In this document: positions 24,263 to 34,312 of the stretch, one piece after another
Position numbering within the stretch: position 1 is the first letter of the stretch
Layout of the letters: every line of letters begins with the position of its first letter
Assembly: GCA_964490975.1 (NCBI GenBank)
Contig: CAZBEQ010000001.1
Coordinates: 62,001 to 126,000 of the forward strand
Reading direction: 5' to 3'
DNA from: DTU013 sp964490975
GTDB lineage: Bacteria > Bacillota > Clostridia > Acetivibrionales > DTU013
Length of the DNA stretch: 64,000 nt
Program-made: the position numbers and the translations under genes
The notes under the pieces: model-generated
What the model was told of the DNA's origin: nothing
What the model saw: the letters and a program-made list of their open reading frames with translations, nothing else
Databases searched by the model: none

Positions 24263-27200
24263 TTAAGTGTTATAAAGCCGCCAGATCACCATAGCAGCCT
24301 GCTGCATAGTAAAGGTGCCCTTCGGATCAAGGAGCTTGTTATGGCCTACCAGAAAGCCTGCTTTTACAAGCATTGCCAGGCTGCCCTTTGCATAAGGCGA
24401 TATTTTTCCTGTATCGCTGAACTTGTTCAAATCAGATATGCCGCCTGCTGAGTAATCCTTGTTAACTGCTTTTAATGCTCGTGCCACCATAGTTGACATA
24501 TCCTGCCGGGTTATGCTCTGTTTCGCTCCAAGCTTGTTGTTCCCGATTCCGGTAGAAATTCCGTATTCTTTGGCAATAGCGGCCGCTTCATAATAAAAGT
24601 CTGTAGGCTTCACATCCGAGAAATTACTTTCACTTGTACCCTGAAGATCCAGTGCTGTTATCAGCAGATACAGGAATTCTCCTCTGGTAATATTTCTATT
24701 GGGGTTAAAAGAGCTTCCTTCTACCCATTCATAGAAGCCTTTGGACGCAAGTGTTTCTATCTCTGCTTTAGCATAAGACTTGGCCAGGTCATTGTAAGTT
24801 CTCTCTACATATACGGCTGCATATGTACTAAAATGTGTAACAGTGAAGGTCAGCTTTTTAGTAGTTGGGTCGTATCGGCCGCTGGGTACTGAAACAGCAT
24901 TACCCTTTCCGTCAATGTACCATACTACGATATGATTCGGGTTTTTCATTTCCTTTGCAGTCGGTGTATAATCCAGTGATACCTTTACCGGTGCCTTTTT
25001 GTTTTTCCAATTGATCTTTTTTCCGTCAACATAGGCAGTCAAATTGATCATCGGGCGATTACCGATTTTACTGGCAAGCTCTTTTGTAAGCTGTGAACGA
25101 TCTGCATTGGTTATGGATATCCCCACATTTTGCTTCTTGCTGGTTGTGCTTGCGATGAACATATTTCCGGGGATTGTGACTGAAGCGATAGGCGTATTAA
25201 TCTCATACAACTCTTTAGCAGCTCCATTCCGGAAAAGCTCCGCTGGGATTTCCTGAAGGTATGTATTGGCGTTTGCTGTTTCAGGGACTATCAATGTCAC
25301 AGTCTTCTTTCCGCTCTTGTCTGATACTGCCTGTTTCAAAGCGTCCTTCAACTGTTCGGTGTTAACTATAGTTTTTGCTGTTCCTGCTGTTACGGTTGGT
25401 TTTTGTGTAATTACCGGCGGAGGATTATTAGTGCCACCTGAAGGGTTGGTACCACCGCCAGCACCACCGGACGGATTAGTGCCGCTGCCATTACCGCCGG
25501 ACGGATTAGTGCCGCTGCCATTACCGCCGGACGGATTAGTACCGCTGCCATTACCGCCGGACGGATTAGTGCCGCTGCCATTACCACCTGACGGATTAGT
25601 GCCGTCGCCAGTGCCACCTGACGGAATTGGGTTTGGCACAACAGCTTTGCTGAATTCATCCGCACCTATGTCTGGCTTGACTTCACGGGTGTTTCTGTCA
25701 ATATCCTCTGTTACTTCTGTCAGCTGCACACCCTGGTTAATAGCGCCAGTTGCAGCCTCTGTCAGGTGAAGGTCGCCCGAGGAGGCATTGACAACATATA
25801 CCGAAGACAAATTGCCACTGAGATTATGTTCATTCCGGCTGATGGTGAGGTTATTGTCAAATACAAGCCTTCCAAAAACAAGATTGTTGACCATCTGGGT
25901 GTTGGTGATGTTTTGGATGAAACGAATTCCTCTGCCCTCTGAACTGTTGTTCAGCTGCCAGACTGTATTATTGTAGATTTTCACATTGTCGACATCGGAG
26001 CATTCAATGCCTGCGTCACTCTGGTAACCTGGTTTGCTCCCCGGCAGAATGAAATTGTTTTTGACCAGGGCTTCTTTCACATGGAATCCTCCGCCAAGGC
26101 TTGAACCCGGCAGACCAAGTGTGATTCCTCTGTCGCAGTTGATGATGCGGTTGCGTTGTATTGTCAGGTTTTCGGAGAAATGCCAGATCATAATGGCTGA
26201 GCGCCCTTCTCCGGTAACTCCCTGAATGTTGTGAAATTCATTATCTTCAATTACCCAGTCGTCCAGCGACATCATATCGATCGCACTGGTATAATTTCCG
26301 TCAAAGTGCCATCCTCCTGTGGCTGGCGGGGTGACGGTATTTTCAAAATAGCAGTTCCTGATAGCTCCGCCTTTGATCCGCTTTGTGTTGGAATTGCTGT
26401 CCTTTGTTCCTTTAATATGGCGTGTGCCGATATCAATGAAGTGGCAGCTTTCAATGATTATTGCATTTGGGTTCGAATCACCGTCGAGTTCCAGCTTGAT
26501 ACCATAACCATGAGCCTGTGTAAACGTCAAACCGGATATGCTTATATTATTACAGTCTCCGATTCGCAGTATGTCATCAAGCTCATCGTAGGAACCTGTT
26601 CCTGTGAAATTTGTCCGCCCGCGTAAGATCACCTTAGCAGGGTTGCCGGATTGGCTTCTGATGGCAATATTGTCTACATTGTTCAGAATAAGAGGATTGC
26701 CGTTTTTATATTCGCCGTCGGCTATTACTATAGTATCCCCATCCTGTGCATTGCTTATAGCGTTTCGCAGTTCTGTGATCGTTGTAACTCTTACATTACG
26801 TTCCTGCGGGGGAGTGTTGTCCATGTTCCTGACCGTTATTACAACATCCTCGGTATCAGTTAGCTTTCCATCGCTCACTGTAAAGCGGATCTTATAGGTC
26901 CCGCTTTGATTATTGCCGGGTGTCCAGCTAAAAGCACGGGTACTGGCATTGAAGCTGATGCCGGCCGGCAGCGTTGTCGGTGAAACCGGACTTATCGAAT
27001 AGGTCAACTTATCTCCGGAATTACGGTCTGCTGCATTGACGGTAAAGGAAAGATTCGCACCTTCGTTAACCGTTTTTGCCCCGATCGGTCCGAGTACAGG
27101 GGCATAATTTTGCTGCCCTGAAGGGGTGTTGTAGTTAATCTCCAGGGTCGGGCGTATTTCCTGCAGCCCGTTTTCGGAAGAGATTAGTTCCAGAGCTTTC

Positions 27201-29947
27201 CAGGCCTCCATGTGCTGCAGCATAAACCCATGATTTGGTGAACCATTCAGCCATACCAGTACTTGATTTGTAACATCGGCTACGATACATTCCTCACCTG
27301 CGGCCATCGTGCCGGTGAAAATAGCTGCATTGCCATAGGTCAGCCCATCATTCCATACAATACCGGAATGATTCCCGTTATTCCAGGTTCCTGTGCCTTC
27401 CTTCCAGGCACCGGTTATAGTATAGATTTCATAATCAATATCCGATGTAACAGGTGAGCCTGTCCAAAGCTTTAGCTTTACTGAAGTAATATCGGTTTTG
27501 TCAACCCCTGACAGATCAAAGCGGATAAGTCCCATTGTTCTATTAACTACATCGTCGTTATAAATATTCATACCAGACCCCCCTCCGAAGTTATCGTCTC
27601 CTCCCCAAAGCTGTGAGATATATGTATCCTGCACAGCAGAGGGATTTTCATTGGTGCGTCTGATAATTACTTTTGGATATTCGCTGGCTAAGATGCAGTA
27701 ATGTGCAGTCGGTCCCCATGAGTTGCCATTACTGCCCCGAACATGGAAATACCAGGTCCCGTCGGAAGGGATATTAACATTAACGGTCGCTGAACTGCCT
27801 TCTGCCACAGTGTCCGTCGTTGTATAGGGGTTTGAGTCCAGGAGCCAGCTATAACTTGCCGGTATAGGCCCACTGTCATGGCTTATTTTGAATACCGCGT
27901 TAAGTCCCGCGGTCAATGTTTTATATGGGTGGGTCGTAGAAGAGACCATAAGAATGGGTGCCTGCGTACCGTCTGCAGGTTCGTTGTCGAATACGATCCT
28001 CTTTAACTTTTCAGCCATGTCCAGCGTCAAAACGCTTCTGATATTATAACCATCATTCCGCAGCGAAGCATCAGAAAGGTCTCCGGAGCCATAGGTGTGG
28101 GAGGGATGGACGCCATCTCCCAAAAGGGCTGAACTCCAGTCATTGGGGTGCAGTTCCATAAACAAGCCGTACAGATCAACCAGTGGAATGTTCATTTCCC
28201 GGGCTACACGGCGAATGACTGTGTTGGCTTCCACGACCTTCTGGTCATAGTTTGCGCGAGGGGGGATAGTACTTAGTACAGGAACGATTCCCTCATCGAT
28301 ATTGATCTGGATAAAACGCTCCAGATTAGTTTCAAAGGACTGTGCATTCCACGAGGTGATATCGTTTGTGCCAAACATGGTCAGTGACCAGGACGGGTTT
28401 GCTGCCGTAATGCTGTTATCGATGGCTGCAAGGCCGTTTGTGATCCTCCAGCCGGAATCATTGCCATAGCTTCCGCCCTTGAAATTGTGTAACGGGTTGT
28501 TGTTTGAATTTGCTGAGGCGCCCATCCACATTAAAATTGGTTCATAATCGTGACTGTTGGAGGGAGGTGTGTCGATCATACCCCAGCTTGCCATGCTTCC
28601 GAGGTAAGCCTGTGAATTAGTGATGCTGTCGCCCCATTGCCCGAGTACGCCTTCTTTTCGCCCCTTAGCATCGCCCCGGAGCTTGATAGCTCGGAGATTT
28701 GCTTTCATTGAAGCGTCTATTGCCGGAGTATATTTCAACCTGAGGTCGTACAGACTTGCTGTACCATTGGAAACTGTAATCACAACATCCTCAGAATCCG
28801 TCAGTTTTCCGTCGCTGACAGTAATACGGACGGTAAAGGCTCCACACTGATTTTGCCCGGGTATCCAGCTAAAAGCGCCATTGCCGGTGTTGAAGCTGAT
28901 GCCGCTTGGCAATGCCGCCGGTGAAACCCCGCTGATGGAATAGACAAGGATATCGCTTCTGTCAGGATCGCTTCCGCTGGCTGTGAAATTCAGCGTTGAA
29001 CCTGAAGAAACCGCTTTTGCTCCGATTACAGCAAGCACAGGAGGCTGATTTTGAATAGCAGTGGAGCTGCCTCCGGTGCTTCCGTCCCAGCCTGCAAGCC
29101 GTGCCCACAGATACCAGGCTGCGTAGGCCTTCATATTCGCGTTGAGCGGCTGGCTATGCGCCGAGCCGCAGCTGTACCAGTCCACATTCCGGGTATGGCT
29201 GTTTTGCCAGGCTGTTGCCCAGTTTTTATCCCTTGAACCGTTCCCGTCTGAGTCATAGTCGCAATTGTCATTGACTGCCTTATTCATATAATAGTTGCCA
29301 TCCGGATCATAGCTTTCGATATCGGCATAATCAAACAGGATCTTATTATTTGTCAGGCAGTATTGGCGGATCTGCTCATTTCTACGATGAAGATTGCCAT
29401 TTTCTCCGGATCCGTCAGTATGACCTGTCATATAAACAAATTCGACATTGGGATAATCTTTTTCCAACTGGCTCATGGTGCTCAGATAGGTGTTGATGGT
29501 TGCCTCCGAGGAGCCACTGACTTGTCCGCACCAGGACCACATGACCACGTTGATGTTCGGATGTCTGCTCAAATAATCGCGTGTGATGCTGGGCCAACCT
29601 GAATTACCCAGATCGGCGCTGTATGTATCGGCCAGGTGCAGCGCTCCATTGCTGCCGTCCGGATTCCAGGCATAAGCGCTTCCCTTGAAGCCTGCCAGAC
29701 CGGTCATGCCGTCAGAAACCTGGCTGCCATGGGAGGTATGGTTGTAATAGATATGAAGGTTGGTCTTTGCCTTGTTGATCCATTCTGCCGGTATGGCTTC
29801 CAAATCAGCCAGAGTGGCATTGCTGTGATCCGCAACGATAGCCGAAGAAGTGCCTTCTGCGGCGCTTGCGGCTAATGGCGGACATAAAAGTGTTATCAGA
29901 ATTACTGCAATAAGAAGGGTCGACAAAAAAGATTTAAGCCTTTTCAC
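24263..29947 (-). CDS. giant secreted, S-layer-anchored multidomain protein (SGNH hydrolase, DNRLRE, beta helix, SLH)
   Basis: I place the start at GTG 29947 (VKRLKSFLSTLLIAV), because GGAGG lies 8 bases upstream inside the apparent ATG 29962 context; this gives 1894 residues. Order: signal peptide (ends near ASA, residue 30); an SGNH-like domain with NHTSHGSQVSDGM (about 30-295); an Ig-like He_PIG domain (about 300-400); an SGNH/GDSL hydrolase with GDSIT, GTNDIT and GDGVHPS (about 430-650); an Fn3-like segment; a DNRLRE domain (about 770-940); a second He_PIG (about 955-1045); a right-handed beta helix opening TTITELRNAISNAQDGDTIV (about 1055-1400); a Gly/Asn/Ser linker of 10-residue repeats; a ~200-residue beta-rich domain; three SLH domains to the C-terminus. 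Likely a cell-surface polysaccharide esterase or binding protein. Confidence 0.88.
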   Translation of the reverse strand: MKRLKSFLSTLLIAVILITLLCPPLAASAAEGTSSAIVADHSNATLADLEAIPAEWINKAKTNLHIYYNHTSHGSQVSDGMTGLAGFKGSAYAWNPDGSNGALHLADTYSADLGNSGWPSITRDYLSRHPNINVVMWSWCGQVSGSSEATINTYLSTMSQLEKDYPNVEFVYMTGHTDGSGENGNLHRRNEQIRQYCLTNNKILFDYADIESYDPDGNYYMNKAVNDNCDYDSDGNGSRDKNWATAWQNSHTRNVDWYSCGSAHSQPLNANMKAYAAWYLWARLAGWDGSTGGSSTAIQNQPPVLAVIGAKAVSSGSTLNFTASGSDPDRSDILVYSISGVSPAALPSGISFNTGNGAFSWIPGQNQCGAFTVRITVSDGKLTDSEDVVITVSNGTASLYDLRLKYTPAIDASMKANLRAIKLRGDAKGRKEGVLGQWGDSITNSQAYLGSMASWGMIDTPPSNSHDYEPILMWMGASANSNNNPLHNFKGGSYGNDSGWRITNGLAAIDNSITAANPSWSLTMFGTNDITSWNAQSFETNLERFIQINIDEGIVPVLSTIPPRANYDQKVVEANTVIRRVAREMNIPLVDLYGLFMELHPNDWSSALLGDGVHPSHTYGSGDLSDASLRNDGYNIRSVLTLDMAEKLKRIVFDNEPADGTQAPILMVSSTTHPYKTLTAGLNAVFKISHDSGPIPASYSWLLDSNPYTTTDTVAEGSSATVNVNIPSDGTWYFHVRGSNGNSWGPTAHYCILASEYPKVIIRRTNENPSAVQDTYISQLWGGDDNFGGGSGMNIYNDDVVNRTMGLIRFDLSGVDKTDITSVKLKLWTGSPVTSDIDYEIYTITGAWKEGTGTWNNGNHSGIVWNDGLTYGNAAIFTGTMAAGEECIVADVTNQVLVWLNGSPNHGFMLQHMEAWKALELISSENGLQEIRPTLEINYNTPSGQQNYAPVLGPIGAKTVNEGANLSFTVNAADRNSGDKLTYSISPVSPTTLPAGISFNASTRAFSWTPGNNQSGTYKIRFTVSDGKLTDTEDVVITVRNMDNTPPQERNVRVTTITELRNAISNAQDGDTIVIADGEYKNGNPLILNNVDNIAIRSQSGNPAKVILRGRTNFTGTGSYDELDDILRIGDCNNISISGLTFTQAHGYGIKLELDGDSNPNAIIIESCHFIDIGTRHIKGTKDSNSNTKRIKGGAIRNCYFENTVTPPATGGWHFDGNYTSAIDMMSLDDWVIEDNEFHNIQGVTGEGRSAIMIWHFSENLTIQRNRIINCDRGITLGLPGSSLGGGFHVKEALVKNNFILPGSKPGYQSDAGIECSDVDNVKIYNNTVWQLNNSSEGRGIRFIQNITNTQMVNNLVFGRLVFDNNLTISRNEHNLSGNLSSVYVVNASSGDLHLTEAATGAINQGVQLTEVTEDIDRNTREVKPDIGADEFSKAVVPNPIPSGGTGDGTNPSGGNGSGTNPSGGNGSGTNPSGGNGSGTNPSGGNGSGTNPSGGAGGGTNPSGGTNNPPPVITQKPTVTAGTAKTIVNTEQLKDALKQAVSDKSGKKTVTLIVPETANANTYLQEIPAELFRNGAAKELYEINTPIASVTIPGNMFIASTTSKKQNVGISITNADRSQLTKELASKIGNRPMINLTAYVDGKKINWKNKKAPVKVSLDYTPTAKEMKNPNHIVVWYIDGKGNAVSVPSGRYDPTTKKLTFTVTHFSTYAAVYVERTYNDLAKSYAKAEIETLASKGFYEWVEGSSFNPNRNITRGEFLYLLITALDLQGTSESNFSDVKPTDFYYEAAAIAKEYGISTGIGNNKLGAKQSITRQDMSTMVARALKAVNKDYSAGGISDLNKFSDTGKISPYAKGSLAMLVKAGFLVGHNKLLDPKGTFTMQQAAMVIWRLYNT
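25445..25624 (-). repeat. 30-bp coding tandem repeats (linker of the SLH protein)
   Basis: About six in-frame 30-bp units encode the decapeptide GGNGSGTNPS, with variants. They differ only by a few silent or near-silent changes, which indicates recent slippage or conversion. The stretch is a flexible spacer between the beta helix and the wall-anchoring part, and its copy number is likely to vary among strains. Confidence 0.85.
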
Positions 29948-30169
29948 TTCAAAAACCTCCATTTTATTCGAATTACATTAGCATTTTAAAGTTATTCTAT
30001 AGATAAAATGTAGAAAATTATAAGATGAAATATATTTATGCAAGATGAGTATATCACAGAAAAAAGTACTGAAATATTACAAATGTATTAAAATGGCATA
30101 ATTATAAGATAAAGTGATATTTGCACTAAGAAAAATGATTTTTGCACAAAAGTAAGTGACTTTAGCCTA

Positions 30170-31885
30170 CTAAGATATGACCGGGATATTCACCCGGACC
30201 ATAAATCCTTCCTGGTCCTCAAAGGAACAGAAGCTGATTGTTCCGTGAAGTTTCTGCACCCGCTCTTCCATGCCAGTAAGCCCTGTCCCTTTTGCATAGT
30301 TCGGACAGCCTTTGCCATTGTCTACGATATAAAGCTCAATCGTACCTGCCTTCATTTTAATAGATATGGTTATCCTGTTTGCCTTCCCATGCTTGATTGC
30401 GTTGGTCACCGATTCCTGACAGACCCTGTAGATGGTGTTGATGACACTTTCGCTGCAGCAGCTAAGGTCGTCCATTGAAGCTGTTTCCAGAATGATTCCG
30501 GTTTCGGAGAGCCTTGACGCAAGTATGCTCAGCCTATTAATTATGCTGTGATGTTCTGCTCTGGAACAGCATGTCGAGGAGAGGTCAGCCGTATCCTCCA
30601 CAGCTGATTCCCGAATTCGTGAGGCTGCTATTTCATTCAAACTGCAGGTGATCTCATTTGCAGCCTGCTCGATCCTCCTAACGGCAACGGACTTGTCACT
30701 ACAAAGCAGTTTGTTGCTTTCCATTGTATTGAGCGCAAGGATCAGTGAATGGCCCATTACATCATGGATCTCTTTGACCAGAAGATTCCGCTCACTCAAT
30801 ATTGTCAGCTTCTTTGTATCCTCGGAAAGCATTTTTATACTTTCATTCATCTCTTCAAGGTATTGATTTTTCTCTGACAGACGTTCAATGGCAGAAAAGA
30901 TTTCGGTATTGTCGTGAATGATAATGATGGTTTTTCTTGAAGGCAACAACCTTGATTTTATCGGCTTTACTGAAACAGTGTAGTATTTCGTACCATTTTC
31001 CTGTTCGAACCTCATATCTGTTTTACTGCCGATCCACTTTGTAGGTTTGTGCTCGGGCTCTTCCAGATATCTTTCAAGGATGTCCTCCAGTGTATTTTCT
31101 TCAAGCAGCCCGCACGCTTTGTTTTTGAATAAGATATTTCCATTCCTGCTAACTATCAGCAGTGCATCTGTGTACATCTCTATACCGAGCTTGCTACCAA
31201 CTGATATCGTATCAAACATGCCATATTTGTAAGCGCCGATGAAATATACGTTAAAGCCTGCCAGAATAAGGATAGGAAAAATATCAACCGGCATTTTGAT
31301 GATTTTTAGCAGGAACATGTGCAGCAACAGTATGCTGACGAGAGCCAAAACAGATGAAAAAATTCTGTAAGCTTTGTTGTCAAGCTTTCCTATCCAGTAT
31401 TTCATGATACTAAGCATGCCGAACATTTCAACTATACAGCCTGATCCCATGATGATGTAGAACAGGGGCCCGAAAGTGCTGCTGCTGGTTGTCATTTCTT
31501 TTATAAACAAGTGATGGGATGGATCTGTAATAATGATCAATGTACCTGTAGCGATATAGATTATTACCAGTACCAAGGTTGTGATTCTTAACAAGTCTCT
31601 GAAATTAATGTGGACATATAGTATAAAAAGCACATCTAAAAAGAGTTTGAATATATATGTTCCAGCTATACAGTACCAGCGTACACCAAAGCCGGGTGCC
31701 AGCATTGATATAAAATCGCCTGTAAATATCAGAATAATTAGCGCATGCACTATGCAATAGAAATAAAGTACCCTTGTTCGTTTTGAGTTGATGAAGATAT
31801 AAAAAAGAAATCCGTTCATTACGGTAACAAAAAGAAGATGGATGACCAATTCGATCTGCAGCCGCAATATAGATGACACTTCCAT
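30170..31885 (-). CDS. sensor histidine kinase (7TM sensor, PAS, HisKA_3-type)
   Basis: The 571-residue kinase has a long N-terminal block of seven or so hydrophobic helices (about 10-225), a PAS-like segment (about 235-320), a coiled linker, the phospho-acceptor motif KEIHDVMGHSL (about 370-380) and the HATPase domain with NAIKHGKA and VDNGKGCPNYAKGTGLTGMEERV. This is the NarX/LytS-like class that pairs with LuxR-type regulators. The regulator is encoded 12 bases upstream in the same operon. AGGAG stands before the ATG. Confidence 0.9.
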   Translation of the reverse strand: MEVSSILRLQIELVIHLLFVTVMNGFLFYIFINSKRTRVLYFYCIVHALIILIFTGDFISMLAPGFGVRWYCIAGTYIFKLFLDVLFILYVHINFRDLLRITTLVLVIIYIATGTLIIITDPSHHLFIKEMTTSSSTFGPLFYIIMGSGCIVEMFGMLSIMKYWIGKLDNKAYRIFSSVLALVSILLLHMFLLKIIKMPVDIFPILILAGFNVYFIGAYKYGMFDTISVGSKLGIEMYTDALLIVSRNGNILFKNKACGLLEENTLEDILERYLEEPEHKPTKWIGSKTDMRFEQENGTKYYTVSVKPIKSRLLPSRKTIIIIHDNTEIFSAIERLSEKNQYLEEMNESIKMLSEDTKKLTILSERNLLVKEIHDVMGHSLILALNTMESNKLLCSDKSVAVRRIEQAANEITCSLNEIAASRIRESAVEDTADLSSTCCSRAEHHSIINRLSILASRLSETGIILETASMDDLSCCSESVINTIYRVCQESVTNAIKHGKANRITISIKMKAGTIELYIVDNGKGCPNYAKGTGLTGMEERVQKLHGTISFCSFEDQEGFMVRVNIPVIS

Positions 31886-31897
31886 ACTTAACTCCTG

Positions 31898-32524
31898 TCA
31901 GATCAGATTGTTCCTGAGTGCATACATCACAAGCTGAGCTCTGTTTTCAACACCAGCCATCTCGATGATTTTAGTGATCCTGTTTTTGACCGTTCCTTCA
32001 GCGAAGCACATAATTCCCGCTATTTCACTGTTTGACCTGCCTTCGCTTACAAGCCGGATTATTTGAAGATCCTCTTCTTTTGTAAACGGATCATGCTGAT
32101 ATTCTTTACCGGAGAGGTTTCCATTGAGTATGGAATGCATGACAAGAGGGCTGGATACCATATACCCCCAGTATACACAACGGATCAGTACGGACAGCTT
32201 ATCTGGAGGTGTGTCTTTAAGCAGGTAACCATCCGAGCCCGAATTAAAACAATCGACAATATACTTATCATCCTCCAGTGAAGTGAGCATAATTACTTTG
32301 GTTTCGGGACAGTTGTTTTTTATTTGCTTTGCAGCAGTAATACCATCCATCACAGGCATCCTTATATCCATCAGCACGACATCCGGCTTTTGTTCATTGC
32401 ATAGGTTTACTGCCTGCTGTCCGTTATATGCGACCCCCACAACCTCTGTTTCATTGTCCTTCTCCAGCATCATTCGCAGGCTTTCTGATAACAGTGCATG
32501 ATCATCAGCGATTAATATGCGCAT
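31898..32524 (-). CDS. LuxR/NarL-family response regulator
   Basis: The 208-residue protein has a receiver domain (ADDHALLSESL, phospho-acceptor Asp in VVLMDIRMPVMDG, Lys in YLLKDTPP) and a C-terminal LuxR HTH (GRSNSEIAGIMCFAEGTVKNRITKI). It lies between the PAS protein and the sensor kinase in a three-gene operon. Its targets are unknown. Confidence 0.93.
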   Translation of the reverse strand: MRILIADDHALLSESLRMMLEKDNETEVVGVAYNGQQAVNLCNEQKPDVVLMDIRMPVMDGITAAKQIKNNCPETKVIMLTSLEDDKYIVDCFNSGSDGYLLKDTPPDKLSVLIRCVYWGYMVSSPLVMHSILNGNLSGKEYQHDPFTKEEDLQIIRLVSEGRSNSEIAGIMCFAEGTVKNRITKIIEMAGVENRAQLVMYALRNNLI

Positions 32525-32554
32525 ATTGATACCTCATCCATGATAGAGTATTTA

Positions 32555-33328
32555 TCAGACTGAGACATGGAGTACCTTGACAGTTCTCCGTATCTCATCG
32601 ATAGTTTCCCGAGTTATCCTTATCATCCTGTCGTTTTCTGTTTCAAACACTGACATATCCTCTTGCGCGTTTCCAGCCGAATATTTTTCCATTGTCTTAA
32701 TGCTCTTATTTAATTGTTTTAGATAATCTCGTGCAATTCCGTTTACAATACCCATGATCCTCTCGTGCTCTTCCTCGGCAGCCAGCCGTCTGGCGATCCT
32801 GGCATATTGCCTTTGCGCTTCGAGAGCGGCCTTCAGCTGTTGGTTTTGATTATCAAGCTGCTCATACAGCTTTTTGTATTGGGTGATATCATTAAAGACG
32901 AAAATACGCCCCATGTATTTCTTTTTTCGGACAATAGGACACATTTTCCAGGAGAACACGGTATTGTCTTGCGAATATGGTATTATTTCGCCCTCAAATA
33001 TGTTCAATGTATTTTCATCCAGACATGTTTCCCTGAAGTTTTCAGGTATAAGACCTGATTTATCTATCATTTCATCTATTCTGTGAAGGAATCTGATTAT
33101 ATTGCCGCGGTCAGCAGCGATGCTGATGTAACAGGGCTTTTCCTGACTGTCAAAGACAACTGTTGTTTCATTCACATTTCCAATTATGTCACGTGTTATT
33201 TGCCTGTCCCTTGATAAGGCATACCAAAGATATATAACAGCACAGGTGCTTGCTATTATAAAACAGATACCGATTATGTAATACCAGAACATGCTCATGT
33301 TCATTAATTCACCATAAGAAGGCTGCAT
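32555..33328 (-). CDS. membrane PAS protein with a kinase-like dimerisation helix but no ATPase domain
   Basis: The 257-residue protein starts with one membrane helix (MFWYYIIGICFIIASTCAVIYLW). A PAS-like domain follows (GNVNETTVVFDSQEKPC to RIFVFNDITQYKKLY, about 48-155), then a coiled coil and ARRLAAEEEHERIMGIVNGIARDYLKQL, which resembles a HisKA_3 dimerisation helix. It ends where the HATPase domain should begin. The gene leads the operon with the LuxR regulator and the full kinase, so it may heterodimerise with, or tune, that kinase. Alternatively it is a truncated kinase. Confidence 0.75.
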   Translation of the reverse strand: MQPSYGELMNMSMFWYYIIGICFIIASTCAVIYLWYALSRDRQITRDIIGNVNETTVVFDSQEKPCYISIAADRGNIIRFLHRIDEMIDKSGLIPENFRETCLDENTLNIFEGEIIPYSQDNTVFSWKMCPIVRKKKYMGRIFVFNDITQYKKLYEQLDNQNQQLKAALEAQRQYARIARRLAAEEEHERIMGIVNGIARDYLKQLNKSIKTMEKYSAGNAQEDMSVFETENDRMIRITRETIDEIRRTVKVLHVSV

Positions 33329-33499
33329 AACAAATCCTTTCAGGCAGGGTTATTATATACAAATTTCATAGTTTATTGTATCATATTATCATCCAAATTA
33401 ACATAAAGATGTCGGCATATGTATTATTCGGCATCAGCATTGATTACACTATCAGTAAACAGGGTATATTATACTAAAAGCTTACATGGGGGGAAATGG

Positions 33500-34312
33500 A
33501 TGGATATTCAAAATATTTTGTTTGCTTTCGGCCTTACGCTTTTTGCCGGGTTGTCAACAGGAATAGGCAGCGCGCTTGCATTTTTTACAAAAAGGACAAA
33601 TACGAAGTTTTTATCTATTGCGCTTGGCTTTTCGGCAGGAGTCATGATTTATGTATCCATGATCGAGATCTTTGTCAAAGCAAAGGATTCACTTGTTGAG
33701 GCTTTAGGCAAAACCGGAGGTTCATGGGCTACTGTCGGTGCTTTCTTTGGCGGTATATTCCTTATAGCGGCCATTGACAAGCTTGTACCCTCAGGTGAGA
33801 ATCCTCACGAGATGAGGAGGATTGAGGAAATAAACAATAATAACGCAGATGTCGATCGCAGCAAGCTGATGCGGCTGGGAACGTTTACTGCTCTTGCAAT
33901 TACGATCCATAACTTCCCCGAAGGACTGGCGACCTTTACCTCTGCCTTGAAGGAGCCTTCATTAGGAATTGCGATAGCAGTGGCAATAGCTATCCATAAC
34001 ATCCCGGAGGGAATCGCGGTATCCTTTCCGGTCTACTTTGCCACCCAGAGCCATAAAAAAGCCTTCAAGCTTTCATTTCTGTCGGGTTTATCCGAGCCGT
34101 TGGGAGCTATTATAGGGTATTTGCTCCTATACAGATTTTTCAATGATGTAGTTTTTGGAGTATTATTTGCTTCAGTGGCCGGCATTATGGTTTTCATTTC
34201 GCTTGATGAGCTTCTGCCAACAGCAAGGGAGTATGGGGAGGCTCACCTTTCGATCTATGGGCTGATAGCGGGTATGATGGTCATGGCAGTTAGCTTGCTG
34301 CTTTTCATTTAG
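33500..34312 (+). CDS. zupT: ZIP-family zinc/divalent metal transporter (ZupT-like)
   Basis: From ATG 33500, which has GGGGGG seven bases upstream, the protein is 270 residues, close to ZupT. It has eight membrane helices and the paired metal-site motifs HNFPEGLATF and HNIPEGIAVSFPV in helices 4 and 5, plus a cytoplasmic His/Glu-containing loop (ENPHEMRRIEE). The longer frame from 33419 lacks a ribosome site. It overlaps the convergent kinase gene by four bases. Expected to import Zn2+ or other divalent metals. Confidence 0.9.
   Translation: MDIQNILFAFGLTLFAGLSTGIGSALAFFTKRTNTKFLSIALGFSAGVMIYVSMIEIFVKAKDSLVEALGKTGGSWATVGAFFGGIFLIAAIDKLVPSGENPHEMRRIEEINNNNADVDRSKLMRLGTFTALAITIHNFPEGLATFTSALKEPSLGIAIAVAIAIHNIPEGIAVSFPVYFATQSHKKAFKLSFLSGLSEPLGAIIGYLLLYRFFNDVVFGVLFASVAGIMVFISLDELLPTAREYGEAHLSIYGLIAGMMVMAVSLLLFI

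Noticed and set aside
25445..25624. Possible CRISPR array
   Set aside because: The 30-bp units are contiguous with no unique spacers and are in frame within the SLH protein linker.
25266..25769. 167-codon proline-rich open frame on the plus strand
   Set aside because: It is the antisense reading of the GGNGSGTNPS repeat linker, with no start signal.
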